Below, piece after piece: positions 1-9,594 of a stretch of 21,528 nt of DNA. The position numbers and the translations under genes are program-made. Source of the stretch: a virus; the IMG/VR virus record IMGVR_UViG_3300010885_046861, positions 1 through 21,528 of that record. The stretch is one strand, 5' to 3'. Every line of letters starts with the position of its first letter. Position 1 is the first letter of the stretch. The notes beneath the pieces are model-generated. The model saw only the letters and a list, made by a program, of their open reading frames with translations, made no database searches and was not told the origin of the DNA.

Positions 1-2
1 TA

Positions 3-1874
3 ATGTCAAATAATACAAGAAAAGATATAAAGTATATTAATAAAGACTTTAGTAACTTTAGACAATCTCTAATAGAGTTTGCAAAAAGTTACTTCCCAAA
101 TACATACAATGATTTTAATGAAACATCTCCAGGTATGATGTTTATTGAAATGGCTGCCTATGTAGGAGACGTTCTTTCTTATTATACAGATAATCAACTA
201 AAAGAAAGTTTATTATCATATTCCCAAGAAAGATCGAACTTATTACAGTTAGCTCAGGAACGTGGATATAAACCAAAGAATTCTGTACCGGCAACTGTAA
301 ATTTAGATGTATTTCAATTATTGCCAGCAATACAATCTGGTTCTATATACTATCCTGATTGGAATTATTCTTTATCGATAAATCAAGAAATGATCGTTAA
401 AGCTACGAATTCTAATATACAATTTAGAACAATTGAACCAGTAGTTTTTACTTCTGCATCTATTACTAAAACTGGCGGAGATTCTTTATCAGTTTATCAA
501 GTAGATTCTAGCAATAACCCAGTTTATTATTTATTAAAAAAACAAGTAAAAGCTGTTGCTGGAACAATTACAACTCAAACATTTACATTCGGAGCTCCAA
601 AAAGATACGATAAAATTATTTTAACTGATACTAATATAATTGAAGTTTTAGATATTATAGATTCTGATGGAAATACTTGGTATGAAGTTCCTTATTTAGC
701 GCAAGATACTATTTTTGATGAAATTAAGAATGACCAATATGCAAATGTAAATTATACATCATCTAATGGTGTTGCTCCATACTTATTAAAACTTAAAAAA
801 GTATCTAGAAGATTTGAAACAAGAGTTAATGGAGATAATACAATTACAGTTCAATTTGGAGCAGGTGTATCTACATCAGCAGATGAAGAATTAATACCTA
901 ATCCAGATTTAGTTGGAAGTTCGTTATATTCTCCAAATTTTGATTATTCAATTGACCCTAGTAATTTTTTATATTCTAAAACATATGGTTTAGCACCTGC
1001 AAATACTACATTAACAGTAAGATATACAACAGGTGGAGGAATTGAATCAAACGTTCAAGCAGATACATTAACCACTATTGCTGGAGTTACATTTGATTCT
1101 GACGGATCGGGTTTAAATCAAGCTTTATTTACTAGAATAAAAAATTCAGTAGCCGTAAACAATCCAGTACCAGCAGTTGGCGGAAAGAGCTTAGAAAGTA
1201 TTGATGAAATTAGATTTAATGCAATTGCAAATTTTGCTTCTCAAAACAGAGCAGTAACAGTTGAAGATTATATTGTAAGAGTATATGCAATGCCACAAAG
1301 ATTTGGTTCGGCAGCAAAAGCATATATTTTACAATCTAAAGATAAGGTGACTGATAAAGGTGTTGTTACATCTAATCAATTAGCAATGGATTTATATGTA
1401 TTGGGATATGATTTAAATAAAAATTTAACACCATTAAATTTAATCATTAAATCTAACTTGTCTACATATTTAGAACAATATAGAATGATTACAGATGCTA
1501 TTAATATTAAAGATGCATATATCGTAAATATCGGATTAGAGTTTAGTATAGTAGTATTACCAGGATATAACAGTAATGAAGTATTATTAAAATGTATTTC
1601 TAAATTAAAAGACATTTTTGATATTAATAAATGGCAAATCAATCAACCAATTGTTTTATCAAAATTATATGCAGAATTAGATAGAGTTGATGGTGTTCAA
1701 ACAGTATCAAATATTACAATCAACAATTTAACAGGAGGCGATATAGGATATTCAAATAATAAGTATGATATTGCGGCTGCTACAAGAAACGGTGTAATTT
1801 ATCCTTCATTTGATCCTTGTATATTTGAAATCAAATACCCGAATAAAGACATTAAAGGTAAAGTAACTAGTTAA
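3..1874 (+). CDS. Baseplate wedge protein, T4 gp6-like (baseplate J family)
   Basis: Probably the baseplate wedge protein that, in T4-like phages, dimerises around the inner baseplate and helps trigger sheath contraction. At 623 residues it is close to T4 gp6 (about 660). Residues 15-72 carry the family's conserved N-terminal block: an FRQSLIEFAKSYFP segment, then SPGMMFIEMAAYVGDVLSYY. Residues about 393-424 (GGKSLESIDEIRFNA, then RAVTVEDY) match the central signature of baseplate J proteins. The remainder is a beta-rich, non-membrane protein. The first bases read TAATG, so an upstream gene could end with a TAA overlapping this ATG by one base, but that gene lies outside the window. The next structural gene begins 11 bases after its stop. 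The family call is confident; exact equivalence to gp6 rests on motif memory and on the neighbouring gp7-like gene. Confidence 0.85.
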   Translation: MSNNTRKDIKYINKDFSNFRQSLIEFAKSYFPNTYNDFNETSPGMMFIEMAAYVGDVLSYYTDNQLKESLLSYSQERSNLLQLAQERGYKPKNSVPATVNLDVFQLLPAIQSGSIYYPDWNYSLSINQEMIVKATNSNIQFRTIEPVVFTSASITKTGGDSLSVYQVDSSNNPVYYLLKKQVKAVAGTITTQTFTFGAPKRYDKIILTDTNIIEVLDIIDSDGNTWYEVPYLAQDTIFDEIKNDQYANVNYTSSNGVAPYLLKLKKVSRRFETRVNGDNTITVQFGAGVSTSADEELIPNPDLVGSSLYSPNFDYSIDPSNFLYSKTYGLAPANTTLTVRYTTGGGIESNVQADTLTTIAGVTFDSDGSGLNQALFTRIKNSVAVNNPVPAVGGKSLESIDEIRFNAIANFASQNRAVTVEDYIVRVYAMPQRFGSAAKAYILQSKDKVTDKGVVTSNQLAMDLYVLGYDLNKNLTPLNLIIKSNLSTYLEQYRMITDAINIKDAYIVNIGLEFSIVVLPGYNSNEVLLKCISKLKDIFDINKWQINQPIVLSKLYAELDRVDGVQTVSNITINNLTGGDIGYSNNKYDIAAATRNGVIYPSFDPCIFEIKYPNKDIKGKVTS

Positions 1875-1885
1875 ATAATTAAATA

Positions 1886-2965
1886 ATGATTTATCATTTA
1901 TATTCAGATCAAGACGCAACGATATACGAAAAAGAACCGACATTAAATGCTGGTTTAGACGAAGTATTGGAGTTAGAAAAAGTTGTTACTAGTACTAGTA
2001 TTATTGAAGTATCTAGAATCTTAATAAACTTTAATGCTAGTCAATCAATTGCTAGTTTAAGAAGTCAAGGATTGATTTCTACCGGAAGTTTAGTTTCTAC
2101 ATTAAAATTATATAGTTTAGAAGCTATTGATGTACCGGTAGATTATACCGTTGCTTGTTACCCAGCATCTCAATCATGGACAAGAGGAACAGGAAAAGTA
2201 AGTTATATACCATTTTTAACTGATGGTGTTTCATGGCAATATGCAACAGCATCAACCCCATGGATAACTGGTTCATTTGCTGCGGGTGTTACGGGTTCGT
2301 ATTTAGTAAATAAAATGGGAGGAAATTGGTATACAGTATCAGAATCTAAACAAACATTTACTTATTCTCCTTTAAGACAAGATCTAAATTTAAATGTATC
2401 TAATATCGTAAATTCTTGGTTAAGCGGTTCTATTAAAGAACAAGGATTTATAATTAAAGTGTCCGGCTCATTAGAATATGATACTCAAACTTACGGCCCT
2501 ATTCAGTTTTTTAGTAATGAAACAAATACAGTTTATCCTCCTAGATTAGAATTAGCATGGGACGATTCTTTATTTGTAACGGGTTCATTACCTGCATTAT
2601 CAACTGATAGATATACAATTATAACAAAAAATCTTAATAAACAATATGATGAAAATTCAGTTGATATAGTAAGATTAATATCAAGACCATTATTTCCTGT
2701 TAGAACATTTGCAACGGGAAGTGCATATAATATTGTGCAATATCTTCCAAGAACCACATACTATGGCGTAGAAGATTTTTATACGGGAGAATCTTTAGTT
2801 CCGTTTAGTGACTATACTAAAGTAAGCTGTGATAGCGCAGGCAATTATTTTAAATTTAATTTTAATATACTTCAAAAAAATAGATTTTATAGATTTGTTT
2901 ATAAAGTAAATAATAATGGGTTAACAAAGTATTTTAAAACCGATGAGGTTTTTAGTGTAATATAA
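1886..2965 (+). CDS. DNRLRE-like virion structural protein
   Basis: A 359-residue protein, probably part of the baseplate or tail periphery. It opens with YHLYSDQDATIYEKEPTLNAG and continues with a run of beta strands. A block at about residues 95-125 contains SWTRGTGK, then TDGVSWQYA. Around residues 165-230 there are NIVNSWLSGS and PPRLELAWDD. This order (a D-A-T-I-Y opening, a W-x-R-G-T-G block, a late P-P-x-L-x-x-W) resembles DNRLRE/CBM96-type beta-sandwich domains found in phage structural proteins. Seven TGS or SGS tripeptides punctuate the sequence. No signal peptide or membrane segment is seen. It sits between the gp6-like and gp7-like genes, which supports a baseplate-associated role. 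It starts at the first ATG after the previous stop, behind an A/T-only leader. A carbohydrate-binding role is possible but not shown. Confidence 0.6.
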   Translation: MIYHLYSDQDATIYEKEPTLNAGLDEVLELEKVVTSTSIIEVSRILINFNASQSIASLRSQGLISTGSLVSTLKLYSLEAIDVPVDYTVACYPASQSWTRGTGKVSYIPFLTDGVSWQYATASTPWITGSFAAGVTGSYLVNKMGGNWYTVSESKQTFTYSPLRQDLNLNVSNIVNSWLSGSIKEQGFIIKVSGSLEYDTQTYGPIQFFSNETNTVYPPRLELAWDDSLFVTGSLPALSTDRYTIITKNLNKQYDENSVDIVRLISRPLFPVRTFATGSAYNIVQYLPRTTYYGVEDFYTGESLVPFSDYTKVSCDSAGNYFKFNFNILQKNRFYRFVYKVNNNGLTKYFKTDEVFSVI

Positions 2966-2966
2966 T

Positions 2967-3758
2967 ATGGCAAGAAATAGTTTAGGACAGTTTATAGTTC
3001 AAGAAAGTGGTAGTAGTGTTGTTAGCATTAAATGTGATGAATTATATATCACAAAAACTCAGTATGATCTTTTTTTATTAGATAATAAAGAATTTACAGA
3101 ATTAACACCTACAATTGATAAAGATGCTTTAATTAATTCATTAACAAATGAAATTACCGGATTAAATAATCAAATTAACGTATTTAAAACAAATTTAACT
3201 CAAGAGCAAATAAATTCTAGAGGTGGGTGTAATGTAGGTATTAGAATATCATCATCTGCAGCACCAAACAAAACATATAACGGTAAATTTTATGGCGAAA
3301 GCATTGGATTTGATATTTTATCAAGCCCAGACGGTATATATTATAATGCTATACAAACTAATGGTAAGTCTACATATAACGTAACTGATAAAGGGGCTAC
3401 ATTATATAAAGATGCTCAAAGTAGAGGGTATTATACTTTAAAGGCTACTATAAAATATCGATATAGATATGTAGGATTAAATACAATTAATCAAGATAAT
3501 GCTACAACTAAAATACAATTTTGGAAGTTTACAAATGGAAGCTCATCTCCAATCGGCGGCGGTGTTGAAAGAGAAGATAATATAGCATTTACATATAAAC
3601 CTGGTGATACTACCAAATCATTTACAATAAACTTATTAGATACAAACCAAGGATTAGGAGGTGAGACAGATTTAATTTATTTACCTGTACTAAAAATGCC
3701 AGATAATTTTATAATGGAAATACTTCCTGGGTCGACATTTACAATATTACCAGAATAA
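2967..3758 (+). CDS. Structural protein of unknown function with short N-terminal coiled coil
   Basis: I do not recognise a specific family for this 263-residue protein. Residues 1-45 are mixed and include IKCDELYITKTQYDLFLL. Residues about 50-80 form a likely helix or short coiled coil (INSLTNEITGLNNQINVF). The remainder looks like one beta-sandwich of about 180 residues with many Y, G and T, including YGESIGF, YYTLKATIKYRYRYVGL and a C-terminal PDNFIMEILPGSTF. There is no signal peptide, membrane segment or catalytic motif. The gene begins one base after the stop of the DNRLRE-like gene and ends three bases before the gp7-like gene, so it is almost certainly co-transcribed with them. By position it is probably a small baseplate component, for instance a trimer initiated by the short coil; that role is inferred. 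Confidence 0.55.
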   Translation: MARNSLGQFIVQESGSSVVSIKCDELYITKTQYDLFLLDNKEFTELTPTIDKDALINSLTNEITGLNNQINVFKTNLTQEQINSRGGCNVGIRISSSAAPNKTYNGKFYGESIGFDILSSPDGIYYNAIQTNGKSTYNVTDKGATLYKDAQSRGYYTLKATIKYRYRYVGLNTINQDNATTKIQFWKFTNGSSSPIGGGVEREDNIAFTYKPGDTTKSFTINLLDTNQGLGGETDLIYLPVLKMPDNFIMEILPGSTFTILPE

Positions 3759-3761
3759 CAA

Positions 3762-6700
3762 ATGCTTATAGATAATTTACTTCAAACAGATAAACCAATT
3801 TACGACCCTGGATTTAATAATACTGATTTATTAATAGCAGGTCAAGTAAACACTAAAATACCTACTGCCTCAATTAGCAAATATGAAGTAAATATATATT
3901 CTTTTAATGGTATATTACTTGAAAGCTATATACAAAATAATCCAGTTCTATTTAGAAATACATCTGCAAGCAAATATTTAGATATTAACTTATCTACATA
4001 TTTTGATCAAAGCAATTTAAATTCTGGTAAGTATTATTATATAGTTAATTCTTACGGTACAGTAATGGACCGACTTGTAGTAGAAGAAATTTCGTCTACA
4101 AGAACAGAGATTAGATTATTAAAGAGTAGAGAAAAGAGCTTTATTGCAATTGAACTACCGACGGAAATACCAATGGCAGGTGTTGTAACTACACAAACTG
4201 TTGAAGAAACAAATACAACGCAAACTGCACCTAATATTGTACCTACTGATTTTGATAATTATTTAATTTATAAAAATACAAATCCACGATTATCTCAATT
4301 TAAAAATATATTTCTTAATTTTGGACAAAATAGACTTTATAGAGTTATTAATATTGAAAACTTTGGTGCTCCGACATATGAAATACTAATTAAATTATAC
4401 GAGCCTCTACCAATTGATATTGATATTAAACAGCTTTGTCAACTTGATGAAGTTTATTTTAGTTATGGAGATGTAGCAGAATATATTCAAAATGTAGAAA
4501 TTGTAGACCCTACAATACAAATTAAAGGTCCTAATTTTAATATTGATGTAGATTTTTATAAAAATTCAACTACGGGCTTTCAAACATGGAATGATTTATT
4601 AGATGTAAATTTATCTACATCACAACAAATTATTGATTCATATTTTGGAGAATCATTACAAGGTATTAAGTTAAATATTGATTATAGTAAGCCAGAACAA
4701 TTTGTATTTTATAGTTCTGCAGAAGAAAGATTTAATAACTTTTATTATAAGATACAATTAATAGAAGATTACAATAAGCAATTAATTGCTCTTAACAATA
4801 TTAATCAATCTATAAAATCTTCAAATATTATTGACGTCACTAAAAAGCGTAATAAAATAATTACAGGCTTTGATGATTTTGAAAAGTATTTATATTTTGG
4901 TACTGAATCTGGAAGTTTATATACATTTTATACCGGAAGTGTAGCTACTTGGCCTAAAACAACTACGGGTAGTTTAAATTGGCTAGAAGCATATAACTAT
5001 TGGGTTGATACTTATTCTACCGGTTCATTAAATACCAATATTGGATATAACTTACAAAGTACTACATCTACAATTGTAAAAACATACGCAGAAGATACAA
5101 TAGCAATATTACGAGAATATGATAAAAATAATATCAGTTCTTTATTAAAAACAGTACCGGCTAGTCTTACTCTAGACGAAAGTAACTCGGAATATTTTGT
5201 ATTTGTAAATATGATAGGTCATCATTTTGACATTATCTATACATATATTAATCATTTAAGTTCAATACATTCTAGAGAAGAACATCCCTTAGATGGTATT
5301 AGTAAAAGTTTATTAACTGATGTTGCAGATTCTTTTGGATGGAAATTAGTTAATTCTAAAAAGAAAGATAGTCTTTGGAGATACATAACTGGATTAAATT
5401 CTGATGGAAATTATCTTCAAACAGGAAGTTTAACTCCGACAATTTCTACGGAACAATATACCTTAGAAATTTGGAATCGTATTGTAAATAACTTACCTTA
5501 CTTATTAAAAACAAAAGGAACAAAACGTTCTATTCAAGCTTTAATGTCTTGTTATGGAATTCCTTCTACTGTTATTAATATTAAAGAATTTGGAGGGCCT
5601 ACAAAAAATAATATACAACCAGATTGGCAAATGGATAAGTTTATTTATTCTTTAGAATTTGGAAATAATACGGGGTCTATAACAATTCCATGGGATACAT
5701 TAACAACAACAAATAGAACACCAGATACAGTTCAGTTTAGATTTAAACCAGATACTAGTGTTGCATTATATCCTCGTACATTATTAAGAACAAATAACTC
5801 TGGTAATCCATATTTTTATATAACATATGATCAGCCAAATAGTTATAATTCTAAAGAAGGACAATTAACATATTATCTACTTCAACCAGATTCTACATAT
5901 GTAAGTGCATCTCTTAATAACATACCAATGTTTAATGGAGATTGGACGTCGGTTAGTATTCAACGAACTTATTTACCAACTTCATCAACATCATATGTAT
6001 CTGCATTTAAAACAAGAGTAGCTAGTAGCGCTGGGACATTAGAAGCAGAAAGTTGTTTAACATCTACAATAAGTAGTTTAATAACTTTAGATTCTATATC
6101 ATCATTTACAATTGGTGCTGTTGTTAAGAATTATGATAAAATAATTTATAATTCTTATAGCTCCGTAACCGGGTCTAATTTGTACTATAATCTAACCTCG
6201 AATATCATAATAGGGTCTGCTAGTTTTGGCACGTCTAATAAAGCATTTGATGGTAATTTAAATGAGTTTAGGTATTGGTCGTATTTATTAAATAATGATT
6301 CGATGGTCCAATATGCTAAGAATCCATTATTTTACGGAGGTAATGCAGATCAAGATGCTTATGATTATTTAAGTTTTAGATTACCATTATCTTATTTAAT
6401 AACAACAACCGGAAGTTATCCATCAGTTCATCCTAATCAAAGTATTTCAAGTTTTATAAGTGCAGCTTCAGCAGCAACATTTAACGGATTTCAAGATGGA
6501 GATTTAGGAGGAGAAGATTATACAACATATGTAGTTACTCCTAGTTTAGGAAGCGATAATTTATATTCTACAAAAATAAGAGTAGTATCAAATTCTTTAA
6601 CTAGCTCATTAAACCCAGAACATACTGCGGAAACCTTAACGTCTGAACAAACACCAAAAGATACTAATGTAGTAGGTATTTATTTATCTCCACAAGACAT

Positions 6701-7652
6701 GGTAGATTCTGATATTTACAATCAGTTAGGATATTTTGATATTGACGATTATGTTGGAGATCCAGCAGATCAAAACTTATCTTATTATACTGATTTAAGA
6801 ACAGTACAATATCAGTATTGGAAAAAGTATAAAGATAAAAATAATATGCCGGAACTATTAAGACTTTTATCGGTATATGATTATTCTTTCTTTGATCAAT
6901 TAAAGCAATTATTACCAGCTCGTGTATCTTTAGATAATAGCATTAAGATTAGACCGAATGTATTGGAGCGTAGTAAATTTACTATTTTAGACGATGTTGT
7001 TGCTACAACTCCTATGTATGATAAGACAATTAATGTTAATGATTATGTAATTCTTACGGGAGAATATCCAGTATATAGCGCAAGCATCGATTACACAGAG
7101 CAATTAGAAAAAGCAGGATTATATAACTATAGTTCTAGTAAATATGTTACGGGTTCTGGAGTTGTCGATATGATGGTAAGATTTGAACCTACAGGTACAA
7201 TTGTATTACAAAATACATTATCATTAACAAGACAAGTATTTTATCCTATATATTCAACAGAAGAAAGTGCAAGTTTTGGAAGATATAATTCAAGTAGTTA
7301 TTATAGAGCTGCGGAGGTTCAAGATTATAATTATGCATTAAGTGCATTTAGAAGAAGATCATTTGAAGGAACAAAAATATCAGCTCCGGGATATGGAGTT
7401 AATAGTTCAGACTTATCTGATAATTCACCAATAATTTCTATAAAAATAGTTAAACCAGGTACAATAAGAAATAATCCTTCGATAATAACATCACCAATAC
7501 CAAAACAAGGAGCGATAATTACACCAACAAATCCATCTGCAGGCACTAGAAATAATCCACTACCACCTGTTAAGGAAGCTCCGAAACAATTACCGACAGC
7601 AGGTCAAGTAACAAATACAAGAAATACGACATTGCCAAGGGGTGGGGGTTAA
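3762..7652 (+). CDS. Large baseplate protein, gp7 / tail-protein-I-like, with LamG-like insertion
   Basis: A 1296-residue baseplate protein. Residues about 484-606 hold a helical segment (NMIGHHFDIIYTYINHLSS) followed by NLPYLLKTKGTKRSIQALMS and CYGIPSTVINIKEFGGP. This combination recalls phage tail protein I (P2 gpI) and the matching part of T4 gp7, which pairs with gp6. Residues about 615-865 look like an inserted concanavalin/LamG-type beta-sandwich, ending in FDGNLNEFRYWSYLL. Residues about 1015-1085 contain YWKKYKD, then a FFDQLKQLLPARV segment and an I-x-P-x-x-LERSKF element that I associate with phage tail proteins. The last 60 residues are rich in Pro, Thr and Asn and probably unstructured. 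T4 gp7 is about 1030 residues, so the LamG-like insert and C-terminal tail account for extra length. The gp7 equivalence is inferred from motifs plus adjacency to gp6. Confidence 0.65.
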   Translation: MLIDNLLQTDKPIYDPGFNNTDLLIAGQVNTKIPTASISKYEVNIYSFNGILLESYIQNNPVLFRNTSASKYLDINLSTYFDQSNLNSGKYYYIVNSYGTVMDRLVVEEISSTRTEIRLLKSREKSFIAIELPTEIPMAGVVTTQTVEETNTTQTAPNIVPTDFDNYLIYKNTNPRLSQFKNIFLNFGQNRLYRVINIENFGAPTYEILIKLYEPLPIDIDIKQLCQLDEVYFSYGDVAEYIQNVEIVDPTIQIKGPNFNIDVDFYKNSTTGFQTWNDLLDVNLSTSQQIIDSYFGESLQGIKLNIDYSKPEQFVFYSSAEERFNNFYYKIQLIEDYNKQLIALNNINQSIKSSNIIDVTKKRNKIITGFDDFEKYLYFGTESGSLYTFYTGSVATWPKTTTGSLNWLEAYNYWVDTYSTGSLNTNIGYNLQSTTSTIVKTYAEDTIAILREYDKNNISSLLKTVPASLTLDESNSEYFVFVNMIGHHFDIIYTYINHLSSIHSREEHPLDGISKSLLTDVADSFGWKLVNSKKKDSLWRYITGLNSDGNYLQTGSLTPTISTEQYTLEIWNRIVNNLPYLLKTKGTKRSIQALMSCYGIPSTVINIKEFGGPTKNNIQPDWQMDKFIYSLEFGNNTGSITIPWDTLTTTNRTPDTVQFRFKPDTSVALYPRTLLRTNNSGNPYFYITYDQPNSYNSKEGQLTYYLLQPDSTYVSASLNNIPMFNGDWTSVSIQRTYLPTSSTSYVSAFKTRVASSAGTLEAESCLTSTISSLITLDSISSFTIGAVVKNYDKIIYNSYSSVTGSNLYYNLTSNIIIGSASFGTSNKAFDGNLNEFRYWSYLLNNDSMVQYAKNPLFYGGNADQDAYDYLSFRLPLSYLITTTGSYPSVHPNQSISSFISAASAATFNGFQDGDLGGEDYTTYVVTPSLGSDNLYSTKIRVVSNSLTSSLNPEHTAETLTSEQTPKDTNVVGIYLSPQDMVDSDIYNQLGYFDIDDYVGDPADQNLSYYTDLRTVQYQYWKKYKDKNNMPELLRLLSVYDYSFFDQLKQLLPARVSLDNSIKIRPNVLERSKFTILDDVVATTPMYDKTINVNDYVILTGEYPVYSASIDYTEQLEKAGLYNYSSSKYVTGSGVVDMMVRFEPTGTIVLQNTLSLTRQVFYPIYSTEESASFGRYNSSSYYRAAEVQDYNYALSAFRRRSFEGTKISAPGYGVNSSDLSDNSPIISIKIVKPGTIRNNPSIITSPIPKQGAIITPTNPSAGTRNNPLPPVKEAPKQLPTAGQVTNTRNTTLPRGGG

Positions 7653-7724
7653 TGATATATATTTAATATTGTATAAAAAATTAATCTTAACATATAATTA
7701 TTTAAAATAAGAAGATAACACATT
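7653..7724 (+). promoter_or_regulatory. Intergenic leader with a candidate sigma70-type promoter
   Basis: This 72-base A/T-rich gap is one of only two sizeable gaps in the window. It contains TTGTAT at 7669-7674 and TATAAT at 7693-7698, separated by 18 bases, which would place a transcript start near 7705 and give a leader of about 20 bases. The -35 match is only partial, and TATAAT is common by chance in sequence this AT-rich. No hairpin terminator follows the preceding gene. A weak AAGAAG lies about 10 bases before the ATG. Confidence 0.3.
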
Positions 7725-8399
7725 ATGGGATATTTAAATAATGCTAGCGTAACTGTAGACGCAATATTAACTACAAAAGGCCGTGAATTACTTTCGAAAG
7801 GAGGTAATACTAACGGTTTAGATATTAAATACTTCGCATTAGGAGATGATGAAGTAAATTATGATTTATGGAATCCGGCTAATCCATTAGGAAGTGATTA
7901 CTATGGTATTATTATAGAGAATATGCCAGTATTAGAAGCTTCTCCAATTCCGGAGCAGAATTTAAAAAGTAAATTATTGACGTTAGCGAAAGATACTAAA
8001 ACTTTAGCATTTCTTACTAATATACAACAACAAACGTTAAATAATACAAATAATAAACAATTTGCTCTTACGCCAAGTGTGTCTAATGGTAATAATAATA
8101 CATTAGGTTATAATGTTTCATATGATAAAAGATATCTTAGATTTATAGGCGGTACTCCAGCATTATCAAACCAAACTATCTCAACATCAGCAATTGGAGA
8201 TTCAGTAACATCCCCTTCTAACACGGATATTATAACAAGAACAGGATTAACTTTTAGATTTGAAGTAGTAGTACCAGCTACTTTACCTGCAGGTACTACA
8301 ACAGTTAATACCCAAATAATTGTTGAGGGTAATGAATTAGGTGGAAGATCATCAATACCAGTAAATATAACTTATACAATAGCAATTCAAGGGGCATAA
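7725..8399 (+). CDS. Conserved virion-associated protein (tail-fibre/collar type N-terminus)
   Basis: A 224-residue probable virion protein. The N-terminus (GYLNNASVTVDAILTTKGRE, then LDIKYFALGDDEVNYDLWNP and YYGIIIENMPVLEA) matches a family I recall from T4-like and other marine or gut phages, often annotated simply as structural protein. The 'TKGRELL...IKYFALGDDE' pattern resembles the N-terminal domain of phage tail-collar or tail-fibre proteins that bind the virion. Residues about 85-125 are Asn/Thr-rich and low in complexity. The C-terminal 100 residues look like one Ig-like or jelly-roll beta domain. There is no enzymatic motif. The start is supported because the conserved block begins at residue 2. 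The next gene follows 15 bases later. The role as an adaptor or decoration protein is inferred. Confidence 0.55.
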   Translation: MGYLNNASVTVDAILTTKGRELLSKGGNTNGLDIKYFALGDDEVNYDLWNPANPLGSDYYGIIIENMPVLEASPIPEQNLKSKLLTLAKDTKTLAFLTNIQQQTLNNTNNKQFALTPSVSNGNNNTLGYNVSYDKRYLRFIGGTPALSNQTISTSAIGDSVTSPSNTDIITRTGLTFRFEVVVPATLPAGTTTVNTQIIVEGNELGGRSSIPVNITYTIAIQGA

Positions 8400-8414
8400 T
8401 TAAAAATATAAATA

Positions 8415-9512
8415 ATGGATCAAACATTTAAAGCATTAAATACACCAGCTGATATAGTAACTAATAATAATCAAATAGTTACGTCACCATTATGGGCAAA
8501 CAATGTAGGTACATTAACTACATATTATACTAGCTCATTAATGACTTCTACACAAAAACAATATTATTATGATGTTGTTAGTGATATTAGTACTAGTGCA
8601 AGTGGGCAATTTGCAGTTACATACGGAAATAGATTAGGAAGTGGAAGTTATTCTGGAGGCGGTTCATTAAATGATTCTCCTACAAGAGCTATTTATTCAC
8701 AATATAAAAATATTTTATTATCTCCTACAGATACACAATTTACATTTTATGGAGGAGTTAATTCTAATAACATTTATGTAATTGCCGTTAACAGAGCAAG
8801 ATTAAAAGAAAGATTAAATGCAGGTACATGGCAACTAAATTTAGCAGAATTAAATGGAAGAAGCTTTGCTAATGCAGCATATACCGGAAGTAATGTTCAA
8901 GTATCTAGTTCAAATAAAGTAATTAATTTAATTGATGACAGTAATACAACATCTACATTAAGTTCAGGAAATGGTGGTAAAGTATATAATATAGTATCTG
9001 GTTCAGTAAATAATGGTATATTTGGTGGAAGTATAAATTCAGCATCAGCATATGGTTTAGTTTACCCAGATTTAGGATTATTAGTATTAAATGGAGATAT
9101 GTTAAATTCTCAACTTTCATTTAATACAGTAACGGCTTCTTATACAGTAACTGGTTCATCTGCAGTACCAGGCGGAGATAATGCTTGGAAATTATATACA
9201 TCTATTTCAGGAGCAGCTGCAATCAGTGCAGCGAATGGGTTTACTGCTAGAAGTCAAGAATCAATTAAGTCTCAAATAGTATTTGTAAGAGCATTTAATA
9301 ATGAATATAATTTTTCAAATAACCCGACATTCGTAACTGGGTCAAATAATACATTAGCTCAACCTACGATGTATGGAGATCCTAGAGTTTATATTACAAC
9401 AGTTGGTTTATATGATGCAAATTATAATTTAGTTGCTGTAGCAAAATTGAGCAGGCCTTTACAAAAATCTTTTGATAAAGAATTATTAATTAAAGTTAAA
9501 TTAGATTTCTAA
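8415..9512 (+). CDS. Structural protein with conserved phage C-terminal domain (paralogue of 9595-11091)
   Basis: A 365-residue tail-associated structural protein. The N-terminal half includes SPLWANNVGTLTTYYTS, a Gly/Ser-rich stretch, then SPTRAIYSQYKNILLSPTDT and NNIYVIAVNRARLKERL, a pattern I recognise from structural genes of marine T4-like phages. The C-terminal part (about 210-365) has YGLVYPDLGLLVLNG, then FVRAFNNEYNFSNNPTF, and finishes with TTVGLYDANYNLVAVAKL and a basic/hydrophobic end. This C-terminal domain is repeated in the gene after the terminator. No signal peptide or catalytic motif is visible. The first base of the ATG follows TATAAATA directly, with no Shine-Dalgarno. The gene is the last before the hairpin terminator at 9524-9548. 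Tail fibre, baseplate spike or receptor-side protein are all possible. Confidence 0.55.
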   Translation: MDQTFKALNTPADIVTNNNQIVTSPLWANNVGTLTTYYTSSLMTSTQKQYYYDVVSDISTSASGQFAVTYGNRLGSGSYSGGGSLNDSPTRAIYSQYKNILLSPTDTQFTFYGGVNSNNIYVIAVNRARLKERLNAGTWQLNLAELNGRSFANAAYTGSNVQVSSSNKVINLIDDSNTTSTLSSGNGGKVYNIVSGSVNNGIFGGSINSASAYGLVYPDLGLLVLNGDMLNSQLSFNTVTASYTVTGSSAVPGGDNAWKLYTSISGAAAISAANGFTARSQESIKSQIVFVRAFNNEYNFSNNPTFVTGSNNTLAQPTMYGDPRVYITTVGLYDANYNLVAVAKLSRPLQKSFDKELLIKVKLDF

Positions 9513-9523
9513 GAAATACGAAG

Positions 9524-9548
9524 AAAGCTCCTTTATTGGAGCTTTTTT
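9524..9548 (+). terminator. Intrinsic (rho-independent) terminator
   Basis: The 8-base arm AAAGCTCC (9524-9531), loop TTTATT (9532-9537) and the complementary arm GGAGCTTT (9538-9545) form a perfect hairpin, followed without a break by T residues to 9548. It lies 11 bases after the stop of the preceding structural gene. It is the only convincing terminator I see in the window and probably separates two transcription units. Confidence 0.85.
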
Positions 9549-9594
9549 ACTGAATATATTATCTTATCGATATTTATAATAAAGGTAAGAATTA
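9549..9594 (+). promoter_or_regulatory. Post-terminator leader, likely promoter region
   Basis: A new transcript is expected to start after the terminator. The 46 bases hold TATATTATCTTA (9555-9566), which recurs exactly just before the primase gene at 11536-11547, and ATATTTATAATA (9570-9581), which recurs at 20663-20674 before the nucleotidyltransferase gene. Either may be a promoter element. A weak AAAGGTAAG lies about 6-15 bases before the ATG and is the closest thing to a ribosome binding site in the window. Motif significance is low in such AT-rich DNA. Confidence 0.35.

Noticed and set aside
1376-1642. 88-codon - strand frame inside the gp6-like gene
   Set aside because: Hydrophobic antisense shadow of a well-supported + strand gene, with no leader or family resemblance.
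8407-8414. TATAAATA, the T4 late promoter consensus, directly before an ATG
   Set aside because: It would leave no leader, and the same octamer occurs inside coding sequence (for example near 16557 and 17010), so chance in AT-rich DNA explains it.
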